From Shewanella psychrophila (GTDB taxonomy: Bacteria > Pseudomonadota > Gammaproteobacteria > Enterobacterales > Shewanellaceae): a stretch of DNA of 64,000 bases. The notes beneath the pieces were generated by a model. It worked only from the letters and a program-made list of their open reading frames with translations, was not told where the DNA came from and made no database searches. The DNA is taken from contig NZ_CP014782.1 in NCBI RefSeq assembly GCF_002005305.1, positions 2,480,001-2,544,000 on the forward strand. The letters are read 5' to 3'. The translations under genes and the position numbers were made by a program. Below, in pieces: positions 53,813-62,818 of the stretch (positions are counted from its first letter, which is position 1; each line of letters opens with the position of its first letter).

Positions 53813-54046
53813 CTAACCTTTCAATAAGACCTCTTGACGCAATACTTCTCTTTTGAATTCAGCGCCACGACGTAAGGCTTCGATCGTTTGCTGTTTCTCA
53901 AGGTCTGACCTCCGCTGCCGACTTTCTTCTCCTAAATTAACATTTTCCCAATCAATCTCTCCCTCTATAGGTACTACTGTAAACAAACCCGACGAAAATG
54001 CGGTCAGCAAGCATCTAGCTGTTTTTATTTGAGGGACTGTTTTCAT
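53813..54046 (-). CDS. Small hypothetical protein
   Basis: A 77-residue protein with a moderately hydrophobic N-terminal third (CLLTAFSSGLFTVV) and a charged, helical C-terminal half (SRQRRSDLEKQQTIEALRRG). I recognise no family. It lies 32 bases downstream of the SDR gene on the same strand and may share its transcript. The composition looks like coding sequence, but the support is modest. Confidence 0.5.
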   Translation of the reverse strand: MKTVPQIKTARCLLTAFSSGLFTVVPIEGEIDWENVNLGEESRQRRSDLEKQQTIEALRRGAEFKREVLRQEVLLKG

Positions 54047-54078
54047 CTAAGCACTCATTTTCGAACGATAAACAAGGC

Positions 54079-54825
54079 TCATCTGCCACCGGCAAGATCC
54101 ATAAAGGTACCCGTCACATAAGAAGCTTCATCTGACAGCAACCATGCGATGGCGGCCGCCACTTCTTCAGGCTCCCCGCCTCGTTCCATAGGGATTTTAG
54201 AAGCCAGACGCTTCACTCTATCCGGCTCTCCCCCATCAGCATGCATATCGGTATAGATAAAACCCGGCCTGACGCAATTAACCCGGATACTATCACTAGC
54301 CACCTCTACCGACAGACCTGTCGTCAAGGTATCGACGGCACCTTTGGAAGCCGCATAGTCAACATATTCCCCGGGAGCACCGATTCTAGAGGCCGCCGAG
54401 GAGACATTAACGATTGCACCGCCGTATCCTCCAGCAGAAATAGACATACGTCTCACCGCTTCCCTACAACAGAGGAAATAACTAGTGACATTATTAGTCA
54501 ATACCTTGTTAATCCGCTCTGCCGTCATATCTGTTATTTTCATCTGTGGCATCAAGATGCCGGCATTATTAACCAAGGCCGTGATCCTGCCCAGCTCTCT
54601 ATCTAGCGTACTAAACAGCTCAACAACCTCACTCTCAATCGAAACATCAGCCTGTATTGCTATAGCCTCACAGCCTTTAGCCTGTAATTCAGACACCAAG
54701 AGTTCGGCAGCCTGTTTATTTTGCTTATAGTTAACCCCGACTGCATATCCATGGTTAGCCAGATATCTCGCTGTCGCCGCGCCAATGCCGCGTCCACCAC
54801 CTGTGATCAGTGCTACTTTTTTCAT
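54079..54825 (-). CDS. Short-chain dehydrogenase/reductase (FabG-like)
   Basis: A 248-residue classical SDR: NAD(P)-binding TGGGRGIGAATARYL at 8-22, NNAG at 86-89, catalytic Ser in VNVSSAASR and Tyr-x-x-x-Lys in VDYAASKGAVDTL, and the C-terminal YVTGTFMDLAGGR. The Lys/Asn after the first strand (NYKQNKQ) favours NADPH. Substrate unknown: glucose, 3-oxoacyl or steroid-type substrates are all possible. First in a minus-strand group with the small protein downstream and the ABM gene upstream. Confidence 0.9.
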   Translation of the reverse strand: MKKVALITGGGRGIGAATARYLANHGYAVGVNYKQNKQAAELLVSELQAKGCEAIAIQADVSIESEVVELFSTLDRELGRITALVNNAGILMPQMKITDMTAERINKVLTNNVTSYFLCCREAVRRMSISAGGYGGAIVNVSSAASRIGAPGEYVDYAASKGAVDTLTTGLSVEVASDSIRVNCVRPGFIYTDMHADGGEPDRVKRLASKIPMERGGEPEEVAAAIAWLLSDEASYVTGTFMDLAGGR

Positions 54826-54904
54826 TATCGCCCCTCGGTTAACCTACATAAGTTAAATGATTTGAATTAATGCTAATAACCTAAATTAATGATTACCTTG
54901 ATAC

Positions 54905-55195
54905 TTAATAGAGCCTTTGATAATGCTCGACTTCTGGGAATGGATCATAAAAATGATGCAACAAGGCGCGCCACTCTTGGTACTCAGATGAGCCTCTAAA
55001 ACCACAGGTATGGTCCTCGAGGGTCTGCCAGTTAACCAGAAGAATATAACGACTCTCCTTCTCCAGACATTTTTGCAACTGATGAGAGGTATAGCCTTTC
55101 ATCCCCGAAATGATTTTTTGAGCCTGCTCAAAAGCGGCTTCAAAATCTTGGGTTAAATGAGGTTTTACATCTAGTATTGCTACTTCCAGTATCAT
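54905..55195 (-). CDS. Antibiotic biosynthesis monooxygenase (ABM) domain protein
   Basis: A 96-residue ferredoxin-like alpha/beta barrel protein: VAILDVKPHLTQDFEAAFEQ, MKGYTSHQLQKCLEKESRYI, LLVNWQTLEDH. The ABM fold includes cofactor-less monooxygenases, haem degraders and quinol oxidases (YgiN-type); the single conserved W and H positions do not decide among these. It lies 79 bases upstream of the SDR gene. A tandem 23-bp repeat occupies its leader. Confidence 0.85.
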   Translation of the reverse strand: MILEVAILDVKPHLTQDFEAAFEQAQKIISGMKGYTSHQLQKCLEKESRYILLVNWQTLEDHTCGFRGSSEYQEWRALLHHFYDPFPEVEHYQRLY

Positions 55196-55212
55196 GCTTA
55201 ATTCCTTTTGCT

Positions 55213-55258
55213 AACTCACTCATAGACCTTTTATAAACTCACTCATAGACCTTTTATA
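55213..55258. repeat. Two tandem copies of a 23-bp unit in the ABM gene leader
   Basis: AACTCACTCATAGACCTTTTATA occurs twice, back to back and identical (55213-55235 and 55236-55258), about 20 bases upstream of the ABM start. On the minus strand each copy starts TATAAAAGG. It probably arose by slippage and may duplicate a promoter or operator. Confidence 0.85.
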
Positions 55259-55314
55259 AACAGGTTTCTTTAAATTAAGGCACTCTAATGACAAGAAGCT
55301 TATATCGAGAGTAT

Positions 55315-55803
55315 CTATAGCCAACGCCTGACACGTCTTCGATATTCGAGATATTCATCACCAAACTTCTCTGTTAAATAAGCCTCCTCAGGTCGAATAG
55401 CTAGGTAATAGATAGAGATGCAGGCTGGTAGCACGCTCAGTATCAGCCAGATATGACTAAAAAATAAGCCGGCCCCCAAGGGGATAGTACAAAATGCCAG
55501 ATAAATAGGATTTCGAGAGTAGGCATAAATGCCAGTGGAGATAATCCTGGAAGTGGGCTTCCAGGGCTCGATATTGGTTTTCACCCGCTTAAAAAGCGTC
55601 GCTAAATACAATAAAACCACAAGACCAAATATGCTTATTGCCATACCTAAGTATGCCAATACCACCGGAATATGGGTATCAAGAGGATAGATCAAGTCTA
55701 CCCCAAGCCCACAAAACATAAAGAAGATAAACACCACGGGAGGCGGTATGCGTACGCCCGCGCCTTTAGTATCATCCATCACTAAAATCCTTGTTTGGCT
55801 CAA
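55315..55803 (-). CDS. Isoprenylcysteine/phospholipid methyltransferase-like membrane protein
   Basis: A 162-residue integral membrane protein with about four helices (for example VVFIFFMFCGLGVDLIY and VLAYLGMAISIFGLVVLLYL). The C-terminal half has ISTGIYAYSRNPIYLAFCTI, EEAYLTEKFGDEYLEYRRRV, the SAM-binding signature of the ICMT/PEMT family. Such bacterial proteins methylate small molecules or lipids at the membrane; the substrate is unknown. Confidence 0.88.
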   Translation of the reverse strand: MSQTRILVMDDTKGAGVRIPPPVVFIFFMFCGLGVDLIYPLDTHIPVVLAYLGMAISIFGLVVLLYLATLFKRVKTNIEPWKPTSRIISTGIYAYSRNPIYLAFCTIPLGAGLFFSHIWLILSVLPACISIYYLAIRPEEAYLTEKFGDEYLEYRRRVRRWL

Positions 55804-55881
55804 CTTATCGATTTACCAATTTACAAAAATTGAACCTAACTCTCGTTGAGTATTGAAGCTAAGTTCATGTAACTAATGCAG

Positions 55882-56544
55882 TTAGATTGCAAAAGCGCCT
55901 TTTATACCTTCTACCGCCATCTGTGTGCCTATGACGGCAAGAATAAGACCCATCATTCGGGTAATAGCGCCAAGAGCTGCGCTACCTAAATAACTCACCA
56001 GTTTCCCACCAGAGATAAAAAATCCATAGGTGACTAAGCACAGGATGCCAAAGGCACCTATGGTGATCAGCATCTCTTCTATCCCTCCTGCCGCCGAAAA
56101 ACTCATGGCGGTGGCTATCGTTCCAGGTCCTGCTAAGATCGGCAGAGCCAGTGGCGATACTGCGATACTCAGAGCTGCTTCTCGTGTCCGGGCTTTATCA
56201 ATAGCATTTTCCTTGCTCTCAAGTAATTGTTGATGATCAGGATGATGCACGCTGGAATTATTTCCCTGCAGCATATGAAAACCTATCAAGAACACCAGTA
56301 AGCCACCGGTGATCCTAAATGCCGATAATGAGATTCCAAACAAGGTAAAAATATATTGCCCCGCAAGCGAGAAAAGCATGATGATGATAAAAGCTAGAAA
56401 CAGCGCTCTAAATGCGATGACTTTTGTGGTTTGCTCATCTTCTTCCGAGGTTAAGCCTAAAAATATTGGCACATTCGCGATAGGATTCATGATGGCGAAA
56501 AAGCCCATAAATACCGTTCCCATGTGCAACCAAAGTCCATCCAT
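55882..56544 (-). CDS. MarC family integral membrane protein
   Basis: A 220-residue protein with six membrane helices. MarC signatures are FFAIMNPIANVPIFLGLT at the N-terminus, ITGGLLVFLIGFHML, and SPLALPILAGPGTIATAM in the middle. Despite the name, MarC proteins do not give antibiotic resistance in tested cases and their transport role is unproven. It is nearest to the YhgN/YchE branch. Single gene, with the ICMT-like gene 78 bases downstream on the same strand. Confidence 0.92.
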   Translation of the reverse strand: MDGLWLHMGTVFMGFFAIMNPIANVPIFLGLTSEEDEQTTKVIAFRALFLAFIIIMLFSLAGQYIFTLFGISLSAFRITGGLLVFLIGFHMLQGNNSSVHHPDHQQLLESKENAIDKARTREAALSIAVSPLALPILAGPGTIATAMSFSAAGGIEEMLITIGAFGILCLVTYGFFISGGKLVSYLGSAALGAITRMMGLILAVIGTQMAVEGIKGAFAI

Positions 56545-56672
56545 ATTGTTCTTTCCTTAAAACAGAGATAAATGAGTATATTCTTGGAGTGGATTATTTT
56601 TCGTCAGCCCATATTGATAACATCAGCAGGAAATAATCACAAACTCTAAAAATAGGATCATCCTTAGAAAAC

Positions 56673-56698
56673 AAAAAGCCGAGTCAAGACTCGGCTTT
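56673..56698 (-). terminator. Terminator of the S9 peptidase gene
   Basis: AAAGCCGAGTC (56675-56685) and GACTCGGCTTT (56688-56698) form a perfect stem with a two-base loop. On the minus strand it continues into T residues. It is 25 bases beyond the stop. Confidence 0.85.
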
Positions 56699-56722
56699 GC
56701 TTTTAACTAAATAACACTATGA

Positions 56723-59539
56723 TTAATCAGCTTTCTTATACTCGGTATAAGCTTCGCCTTGAGTCAACCAGCTCGGAGCTGGTTTGCCTTTAAGATAGTG
56801 ATCGAAGTATTCCATCATGCGAATACTGTAATCCAGCTTGTTAGGATACTTCTTCAAATGATGGGGCTCGTCCTGATATTGCAGGAAGACCACATCTTTA
56901 CCTGCACGGCGCATTGCAAGATAAAGCTCGATACCTTGCTCCCAAGGCACAGCGTCATCTTTATCGCCAAACATAATCATCATAGGCGTCTTTATGCGCT
57001 CGGCATAAAAAACTGGCGAATTTTCTATGTATTTCTGCGGCGCACGGAACAGACTCTCACCGATACGGCTCTGGCCCGTTTCATACTGAAACTGACGCGC
57101 TAAACCACTACCGTGACGTATACCGCTATAGGCACTAGTCATGTTGGAAACCGGAGCACCAGTGACGGCAGCCTTGAAAATATGAGTCTGAGTCACGGCA
57201 AACGCCGTTTGATAACCGCCCCAGGAATGGCCTTGGATGCCTATGGCATCAGGATCACCAACGCCCATCTCGATGATCTTCTGCACACCCGAAGTTAACG
57301 CCTGAACTGATGTAGCTCCAGGGTAACCTACTTCGAATCTGATATCAGGCAGAAAGATGGCATAGCCATTATCAGCAAACCAGGCAAAATTAGGCCTATG
57401 ATTGATCTTCATCTGCGGAAAAGCATGTAACCTATCACTCATAAAGCGATAGAAATACACCAGCACAGGGTAACGTTGACCTTCGACATAGTTAGTTGGC
57501 TTAATCAACACACCGTCCAGTGGCTGACCATCGCCATTAGTCCAGTGGACTAACTCAGACTTTCCCCAGTTAAACTGACGTTTTTGAGCGTCTAAGTCTG
57601 TCTGCTTCTTGGCTTTTTGTGGCGCGATATACTCAGCAGTATAAAGATCAGGAAACAGATCGTAGCGTTCTTTAGAGAAGACTAAGGCATCTGCATTTTT
57701 GCTGCGTGTAAGCGTCTTTAGTTTGTAATCCCCCTCCATCAGGGTGTTAACACCTGCAACCCCTATGGTAGAAAGATAATATCCGTCACCTTTAGTTCTC
57801 TCGCTATAGCCATGAAGCAAAACTTGTTGATCAATGGCTAACACATCGGGATGATTTTTATCATCAACTAAGCCTGTTACACGATATTGAATACCTTGCT
57901 TACGTCCTTTACCAGCTGTCAGTTTGAACGCCTCGTGGGACTGAGTATTCACCTGCCAGATGTCGTATTTATCATACACAAGGAAGCCTGCATCATCGGC
58001 AAGCCAAGGTCCAAAACCATAACCCGGCGCATTAGATGGGTAGTCATGATCTTCATCGGCAAAAGATACCTTCAAATCTTTAGTCAGATTAGTGCGTCTT
58101 TCTTCCGAGATTTGATAAAGATAAACATTCCCTTGCTGATAGTAAGTCACATAGCGCTCATTTGGCGAAAGAATTGGCTCCTCGCTGCTTGGCTGCTGAG
58201 TTAATACTAAACTTTTACGTCCGGTATTAAGATCGATCAGATAGTAATCCCGATAGAAACCGGCCCATGTGATCATCTTACGATAGGGGATATCAGAACT
58301 TGCGAGCACGAAACGACTCTGCTCACCTAGTTCCACATCCGGCACAGTTTCATCGGCCAGTTGTACCAAGTTGTTGCTAGCAAGGTGCAATACCGCAAGA
58401 TAAGTGCGTTTCTGTTCTTTCTCGTATTGTTTAACTTCATTAGGCTTAATGCGCGCATCGTCACCATGCCATATTCGTAGCTTTCGCTGACCCGTAATGA
58501 TTGACTCATCGAACAGGTCTTCTTGCTTGTCAATTTTCACCAGCTCTATCTGCTGGCTCACATGTGGAACACGTCCAAAGAAAAGGCGTTGGCTATCTTC
58601 GGAAAAACTCAGCTTAGTATAACGATTAAGTTTCCACTGTTTCGATGTCGGTGTAGCGCTAACATCAGATGTTTCTATGTTAAACAGCGACAGTTTATAT
58701 GGACGTCCGTATGGTGCCACATCTGCGGCGCCATGAGTAAATGCAATATATTTACCATCGTCACTGAGAGATACGGGGCCAATTTGCTGATTATTATATT
58801 GGCGCACTATTTCTTTAGTGTTGTTACTTAATTTAAACAAGACTAATTGGTGGACCTTAGCCTTAGTATTATTGCTGGCTACAACTAAATGCTTGCCACT
58901 CTTATCGAAATAATAGTCGGTGACATGAGCTACTTTCTGAGTGGTACCATTTTTTAACACCACAAGCTCAAATGGCGAGCCCTTGTCAAACTCCTCAACC
59001 TTGATCTCTTCACTCTTATCCGCTGTCGCTGACTTGTCTTTTTTATCAGGCTTATCTTCGTCAGCTTCGAACCAGATAGCTAAATGGCTACTGGACTCGT
59101 TAAATTCAAACTTCTTAACCCGCTCGAAGTGCGTCTCTTTACCCGATTGAGTATCGAGCAACACCATGCCAGACTTGAGCTTTTTCTTGTCTTTCTTCGA
59201 TGCTTTCTCACGTTCAAGCAAAGGCGTCTTCATGCTAAAGGCAACAAAGCGGCCATCGGCACTAATTTTGGGCTTAGAGCCACCATCGACATTAAATGTC
59301 TTTGTCGACGTTAAACTCCTCACCAAACCATGGCTGTCTCCCCGATCTGGAGAGATTTCTACAGCCAGCATGGTGCCAGAATCGGATACCACAGGCTTTT
59401 TCAGTGATTCAAAATGCATGATGTCATTGGGTGTTATCGCCGGATGAGTCGCCGTCGCGGCATAAGCACCGGCGGTGAGTAAGCTCGTCGATAGTAATAG
59501 CAAGGATGCAATTGGTAGTGACTTCAAGGTCTTCCTCAT
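56723..59539 (-). CDS. Exported S9 family prolyl oligopeptidase-type peptidase
   Basis: A 938-residue serine peptidase. Signal peptide about 1-27 (LLTAGAYA). A beta-propeller (about 60-620) with repeated strands such as FVAFSMKTPLL and KYIAFTHGAADVAPYG precedes the alpha/beta-hydrolase domain. The triad is Ser772 in IQGHSWGGYQTAF, Asp near 871 in GDKDDAVPW and His near 893 in DEPHHLKK. It belongs to the acylaminoacyl-peptidase/dipeptidyl-peptidase (S9) group common in Shewanella. It probably cuts short peptides in the periplasm. Confidence 0.92.
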   Translation of the reverse strand: MRKTLKSLPIASLLLLSTSLLTAGAYAATATHPAITPNDIMHFESLKKPVVSDSGTMLAVEISPDRGDSHGLVRSLTSTKTFNVDGGSKPKISADGRFVAFSMKTPLLEREKASKKDKKKLKSGMVLLDTQSGKETHFERVKKFEFNESSSHLAIWFEADEDKPDKKDKSATADKSEEIKVEEFDKGSPFELVVLKNGTTQKVAHVTDYYFDKSGKHLVVASNNTKAKVHQLVLFKLSNNTKEIVRQYNNQQIGPVSLSDDGKYIAFTHGAADVAPYGRPYKLSLFNIETSDVSATPTSKQWKLNRYTKLSFSEDSQRLFFGRVPHVSQQIELVKIDKQEDLFDESIITGQRKLRIWHGDDARIKPNEVKQYEKEQKRTYLAVLHLASNNLVQLADETVPDVELGEQSRFVLASSDIPYRKMITWAGFYRDYYLIDLNTGRKSLVLTQQPSSEEPILSPNERYVTYYQQGNVYLYQISEERRTNLTKDLKVSFADEDHDYPSNAPGYGFGPWLADDAGFLVYDKYDIWQVNTQSHEAFKLTAGKGRKQGIQYRVTGLVDDKNHPDVLAIDQQVLLHGYSERTKGDGYYLSTIGVAGVNTLMEGDYKLKTLTRSKNADALVFSKERYDLFPDLYTAEYIAPQKAKKQTDLDAQKRQFNWGKSELVHWTNGDGQPLDGVLIKPTNYVEGQRYPVLVYFYRFMSDRLHAFPQMKINHRPNFAWFADNGYAIFLPDIRFEVGYPGATSVQALTSGVQKIIEMGVGDPDAIGIQGHSWGGYQTAFAVTQTHIFKAAVTGAPVSNMTSAYSGIRHGSGLARQFQYETGQSRIGESLFRAPQKYIENSPVFYAERIKTPMMIMFGDKDDAVPWEQGIELYLAMRRAGKDVVFLQYQDEPHHLKKYPNKLDYSIRMMEYFDHYLKGKPAPSWLTQGEAYTEYKKAD

Positions 59540-59596
59540 TTTTCTTATTGTGTTAGCTGTTTTATAGGTTTTTAATTATATTGTTTACTGAAGATA

Positions 59597-59866
59597 CTAG
59601 GGGCTGTTGACCTTTCATGGTTGTTTTTGCAGCGAGTTGTTGGTTATTAATACAAGGCGGAGCTTGTGTCGTGTAGTTGCTCTACATAAACAAGCGATAA
59701 CGCAGTAGAAATAGTCAACAAACGCTGCCCTGCGGGCTCATCTCAATGACTTTATTGCCGCGTTACGTGCTTTTCGCTTAACACATTAGGCATCATCGCA
59801 CGATGCCTTGCACTAAACCCATTGAGATTGAGCAAAATTCAAGCTAGAAAGATAAACAGGCCCTAG
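59597..59866. mobile_element. MITE-like non-coding element, 270 bp
   Basis: Imperfect terminal inverted repeats: the left end reads CTAGGGGCTGTTGACCTTTC and the right end, reversed and complemented, CTAGGGCCTGTTTATCTTTC, identical at 17 of 20 positions. Inside are sub-terminal repeats (CTCAATGA near 59742; CCCATTGAGATTGAG near 59818) but no transposase frame. CTA or CTAG at both edges could be a target duplication. It lies upstream of the S9 gene and of isocitrate dehydrogenase, in the shared divergent gap. Confidence 0.75.
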
Positions 59867-60095
59867 ACTAAAGTCGTCTTTTTTAACCTTTAACGATCAA
59901 TCATCGTCATAAGCTATATTTAATGCAAGTTACACTACATAAAAAAACGTGAGATTGCTCACTATTTTCTGTGAAAAATGTATAAAAGTGTTTAAAATAA
60001 GATGTGAACAATAAGAAATAATTCCTAGTCGTAGCCCCACTGTTTAGAGAGGGGTCAGACAATAGCAGTAACGACCAACCGTGGAAGGATTCTCC
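59867..60095 (+). other. Promoter/leader region of isocitrate dehydrogenase
   Basis: An AT-rich stretch between the MITE-like element and the start codon. It includes AGAGAGGGGTCAGAC near 60045-60059 and the ribosome site GGAAGGA at 60083-60089. No operator was identified. Confidence 0.4.
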
Positions 60096-61103
60096 ATGTC
60101 AAAAAGAATGATAACCGTGATCCCAGGTGATGGGATTGGACCTAGTATTATCGATGCAGCAATTAAGATCCTAGATAAAGCAGGTTGTGACTTCGAGTAC
60201 GAATTTACCGATGCGGGTTTAACTGCACTAGAAAAGCATGGGGAGCTACTACCTCAGCGCACACTCGATATGATCGAGAAAAACAAGATCACTCTCAAGG
60301 GTCCGTTAACGACACCTGTTGGTGAAGGTTTTACCTCAATCAATGTAACCTTGCGCAAGAAGTTTAGCCTTTATGCCAACATACGTCCTGTCGTGTCTTT
60401 TAAAGGTACACAAGCACGTTATGAGAACATAGACATCATCACAGTACGTGAAAATACCGAAGGTATGTATTCGGGTCTAGGCCAAACACTCTCTGAAGAT
60501 GGTGCAACAGCCGAAGCGACCAGTATCATCACTCGTCAAGGCGCGGAGCAAATCACAACATTTGCTTACGAGCTAGCGCGTAAAGAAAATCGCAAGAAAG
60601 TGACCATAGTTCATAAAGCTAACATAATGAAGTCAACTTCGGGCCTGTTCCTGAAAGTTGCTCGTGAAGTAAGCCTACGTTACCCCGACATCACCACAGA
60701 AGAGATGATCGTCGATGCAACGTGTATGAAGCTGGTCATGAACCCTGAGATCTTCGACGTGATCGTTACCACCAACTTATTCGGTGACATTCTGTCAGAT
60801 CTTTGTGCCGGTCTAGTTGGCGGTTTGGGCATGGCACCTGGTGCTAATATAGGTAAAGATGCGGCTATTTTTGAGGCTGTACATGGTAGCGCACCAGATA
60901 TTGCCGGTAAGAACTTAGCTAACCCTACGTCGGTTATCTTGGCTTCTATCCAGATGCTTGAATATTTGGGCATGGCAGATAAGGCTGAAAATATTCGTTC
61001 AGCGGTATCTGCAGTAATAGCTGAAGGCGACCGCACCACACGTGATTTAGGTGGTACTCATGGTACGACTGATTTCACTCAAGCTGTGATTGACCGTTTG
61101 TAA
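60096..61103 (+). CDS. Isocitrate dehydrogenase (NAD+-type, single subunit)
   Basis: A 335-residue beta-decarboxylating dehydrogenase that converts isocitrate to 2-oxoglutarate. Signatures: ITVIPGDGIGPSI at the N-terminus, substrate segment SINVTLRKKFSLYANIRP, ENTEGMYSG, catalytic Lys in IVHKANIMKST, and metal/cofactor part NLFGDILSDLCAGLVGG, HGSAPDIAGKNLANP. The length and GGLGMAPGANIG are those of the NAD-dependent, IMDH-related branch, not the 416-residue NADP enzyme. GTG 60081 opens a longer frame, but GGAAGGA fits ATG 60096. Monocistronic. Confidence 0.9.
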   Translation: MSKRMITVIPGDGIGPSIIDAAIKILDKAGCDFEYEFTDAGLTALEKHGELLPQRTLDMIEKNKITLKGPLTTPVGEGFTSINVTLRKKFSLYANIRPVVSFKGTQARYENIDIITVRENTEGMYSGLGQTLSEDGATAEATSIITRQGAEQITTFAYELARKENRKKVTIVHKANIMKSTSGLFLKVAREVSLRYPDITTEEMIVDATCMKLVMNPEIFDVIVTTNLFGDILSDLCAGLVGGLGMAPGANIGKDAAIFEAVHGSAPDIAGKNLANPTSVILASIQMLEYLGMADKAENIRSAVSAVIAEGDRTTRDLGGTHGTTDFTQAVIDRL

Positions 61104-61112
61104 GAAGACTCG

Positions 61113-61140
61113 AGTTCCTAGGTTCTAGAACCTAGGAACT
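61113..61140. repeat. 28-bp perfect palindrome, likely shared terminator
   Basis: AGTTCCTAGGTTCT followed by its exact reverse complement AGAACCTAGGAACT. It lies ten bases after the isocitrate dehydrogenase stop and 25 before the convergent rlmM stop, so it probably ends both transcripts. The CCTAGGTT arm recurs at 39192-39217. Confidence 0.6.
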
Positions 61141-61164
61141 TATTTCCCTAATAGCTGCTATTTC

Positions 61165-62247
61165 CTACCAACCTTGAGTAGGGTTTAACCTCAGATGCAC
61201 AGTCACCTCATCACGATCGTGATAGAGATGCTTACATGAAAGCTCAAACTCCTTGATCTCATTTTCCTTTAAGATCTCTGCCATGGTCTCAAGAATAGTC
61301 GACACATCTTTATATCTACTCTTCATCGGCAGTTTAAGGTTGAAGATCGCTTCTTTAAACCAACCATTGATTGCCCAAGCTTCGATAAGCTCGGCTACCC
61401 GTGACGGCTTCTCAATCATGTCACACACCAGCCAATAAATGTTCTTTCTCGGTGGCTCGAAACGAAAACCATCGGCTTGGTAATGTTTAACTTGACCGGT
61501 ATCCATTAACCATTGATCCATTGCCCCGTTATCAACCGCTGCCACAAACATGCCACGGCGCACCAATTGATAGGTCCAACCACCAGGGCAAGCCCCCAAG
61601 TCAACCGAATTCATGCCACTGGTCAAGCGTGTCTCATGCTCATCTTTAGGGATGAAGTGAATAAAGGCTTCGTCCAGCTTTAGGGTTGAACGACTAGGCG
61701 CGTCCGCTGACATTTTCAATCTGGGGATGCCGCAAGAATAGGGTGAGCTATTATTACTCAAAGAAAAACCAACATAGGCCGTTCCAGGAGCCACGAAACA
61801 GACGTGGATAATAGGACGTTTAGGGTTTTCTTTTTCGAGTAAGGTACCCGCTTTTTTCAATTTTTGTCTTAGGGGCACGGTAAACTTACGACAGAAATTA
61901 GACAGCTCTTTCGCTTCGTTGGTATCTGGCGTCTCAACCCTTAACTCTCCCGCATAATTGATTTTTGATAAGGCTGCGAGGATGGGTGAGATCCTGTCGT
62001 CTTCCGGTAATTTCTTTAGCAACTCAGCAGCCGCAAACATCTGCCTAGCAAAGATCAAAGAGTCTAATTTGATTTTCTGCACCAGGATATCAGCGTCTCC
62101 AGCCTGGAAGCACTGAAAAATCACATAGGCATCATTCTTATTGGTTTTTACGAAACCACCAATGTCGAGTTCTGCGGCGCGGTGTTGTATCTCTGCAGCA
62201 CAATCTTTTTCATAGCCTGCACGACAAAACAAAAATAGGTTAATCAT
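61165..62247 (-). CDS. rlmM: 23S rRNA 2'-O-methyltransferase RlmM (C2498)
   Basis: A 360-residue methyltransferase. N-terminal THUMP-like domain (INLFLFCRAGYEKDCAAEIQ), and C-terminal Rossmann domain with the SAM site VDLGACPGGWTYQLVRRG, the catalytic-type Lys/Asp set in AVDNGAMDQWLMDTG and LVCDMIEKP, and NLKLPMKSRY. The length agrees with E. coli RlmM (366). It methylates C2498 of 23S rRNA during assembly. It is downstream of the DUF423 gene in the same direction. Confidence 0.95.
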   Translation of the reverse strand: MINLFLFCRAGYEKDCAAEIQHRAAELDIGGFVKTNKNDAYVIFQCFQAGDADILVQKIKLDSLIFARQMFAAAELLKKLPEDDRISPILAALSKINYAGELRVETPDTNEAKELSNFCRKFTVPLRQKLKKAGTLLEKENPKRPIIHVCFVAPGTAYVGFSLSNNSSPYSCGIPRLKMSADAPSRSTLKLDEAFIHFIPKDEHETRLTSGMNSVDLGACPGGWTYQLVRRGMFVAAVDNGAMDQWLMDTGQVKHYQADGFRFEPPRKNIYWLVCDMIEKPSRVAELIEAWAINGWFKEAIFNLKLPMKSRYKDVSTILETMAEILKENEIKEFELSCKHLYHDRDEVTVHLRLNPTQGW

Positions 62248-62338
62248 CTACATTCCTGAAGCTAGCCAATACTGACTTTGCAATATTGATTTTTGCGAAT
62301 ACTAAGTTGACACGAATATTAAATCGGCATGTTTAAAC

Positions 62339-62373
62339 AAAAATAGCGACCATATTCATAATGGGCGCTATTC
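62339..62373 (-). terminator. Terminator of the hydrolase-DUF423 operon
   Basis: AATAGCG (62342-62348) pairs with CGCTATT (62366-62372) with an extra GG/CC at the top. On the minus strand the stem is followed by TTTTTG. It lies about 56 bases beyond the DUF423 stop. Confidence 0.6.
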
Positions 62374-62428
62374 TACACTGTCTAAGTTATTCGGCCAACA
62401 CCGCCAGCACTGACCGTCTCTATAAAAA

Positions 62429-62818
62429 CTAGTCGTTGAGTTCAACCACCCGGTTGCGCCACACAGCCAAGGCAATAAATAACCAGCCCAAGAGTAGACA
62501 GAAGCCTCCAATAGGCGTGATAGGTCCAGTCCATTTAGCACCCAGTATTGCATAGGCATAGAGAGAGCCGGAGAACAGCACTATGCCGCCCATAAACAGA
62601 TAACCCGCCCAATCGATCAACCTAGAGGGTAGCCAATGTCCCGCAAAGGCCACGGCGATCAAAGCAAAGGTATGGTAAAACTGGTATTCCACCCCTAAGT
62701 TGAAGATAGCAATCATCTCTGGTGTGGCAATCTGTTTTAAGCCGTGAGCGCCAAAGGCACCGAAAGCCACCGACATGAAGCCGCTCAACGCCGCCAACAA
62801 TAAAAAACCTTTACGCAT
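62429..62818 (-). CDS. DUF423 (YgdD-like) membrane protein
   Basis: A 129-residue protein with four membrane helices: FLLLAALSGFMSVAFGAFGA, FYHTFALIAVAFAGHWL, AGYLFMGGIVLFSGSLYAYA and ITPIGGFCLLLGWLFIALAV. The FGAFGAHGLK start and GxxLFSGSLY segment define DUF423. Function unknown. Its start overlaps the end of the hydrolase gene by eight bases, so the two are coupled. The gene lies near gcvA and rlmM, as in E. coli (gcvA-ygdD-rlmM). Confidence 0.92.
   Translation of the reverse strand: MRKGFLLLAALSGFMSVAFGAFGAHGLKQIATPEMIAIFNLGVEYQFYHTFALIAVAFAGHWLPSRLIDWAGYLFMGGIVLFSGSLYAYAILGAKWTGPITPIGGFCLLLGWLFIALAVWRNRVVELND

Noticed and set aside
53813..55803. Small protein, SDR, ABM and ICMT-like genes as a biosynthetic operon
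   Set aside because: Gaps of 80-120 bases, a tandem repeat between two of them and no shared substrate logic; co-direction alone is not enough.
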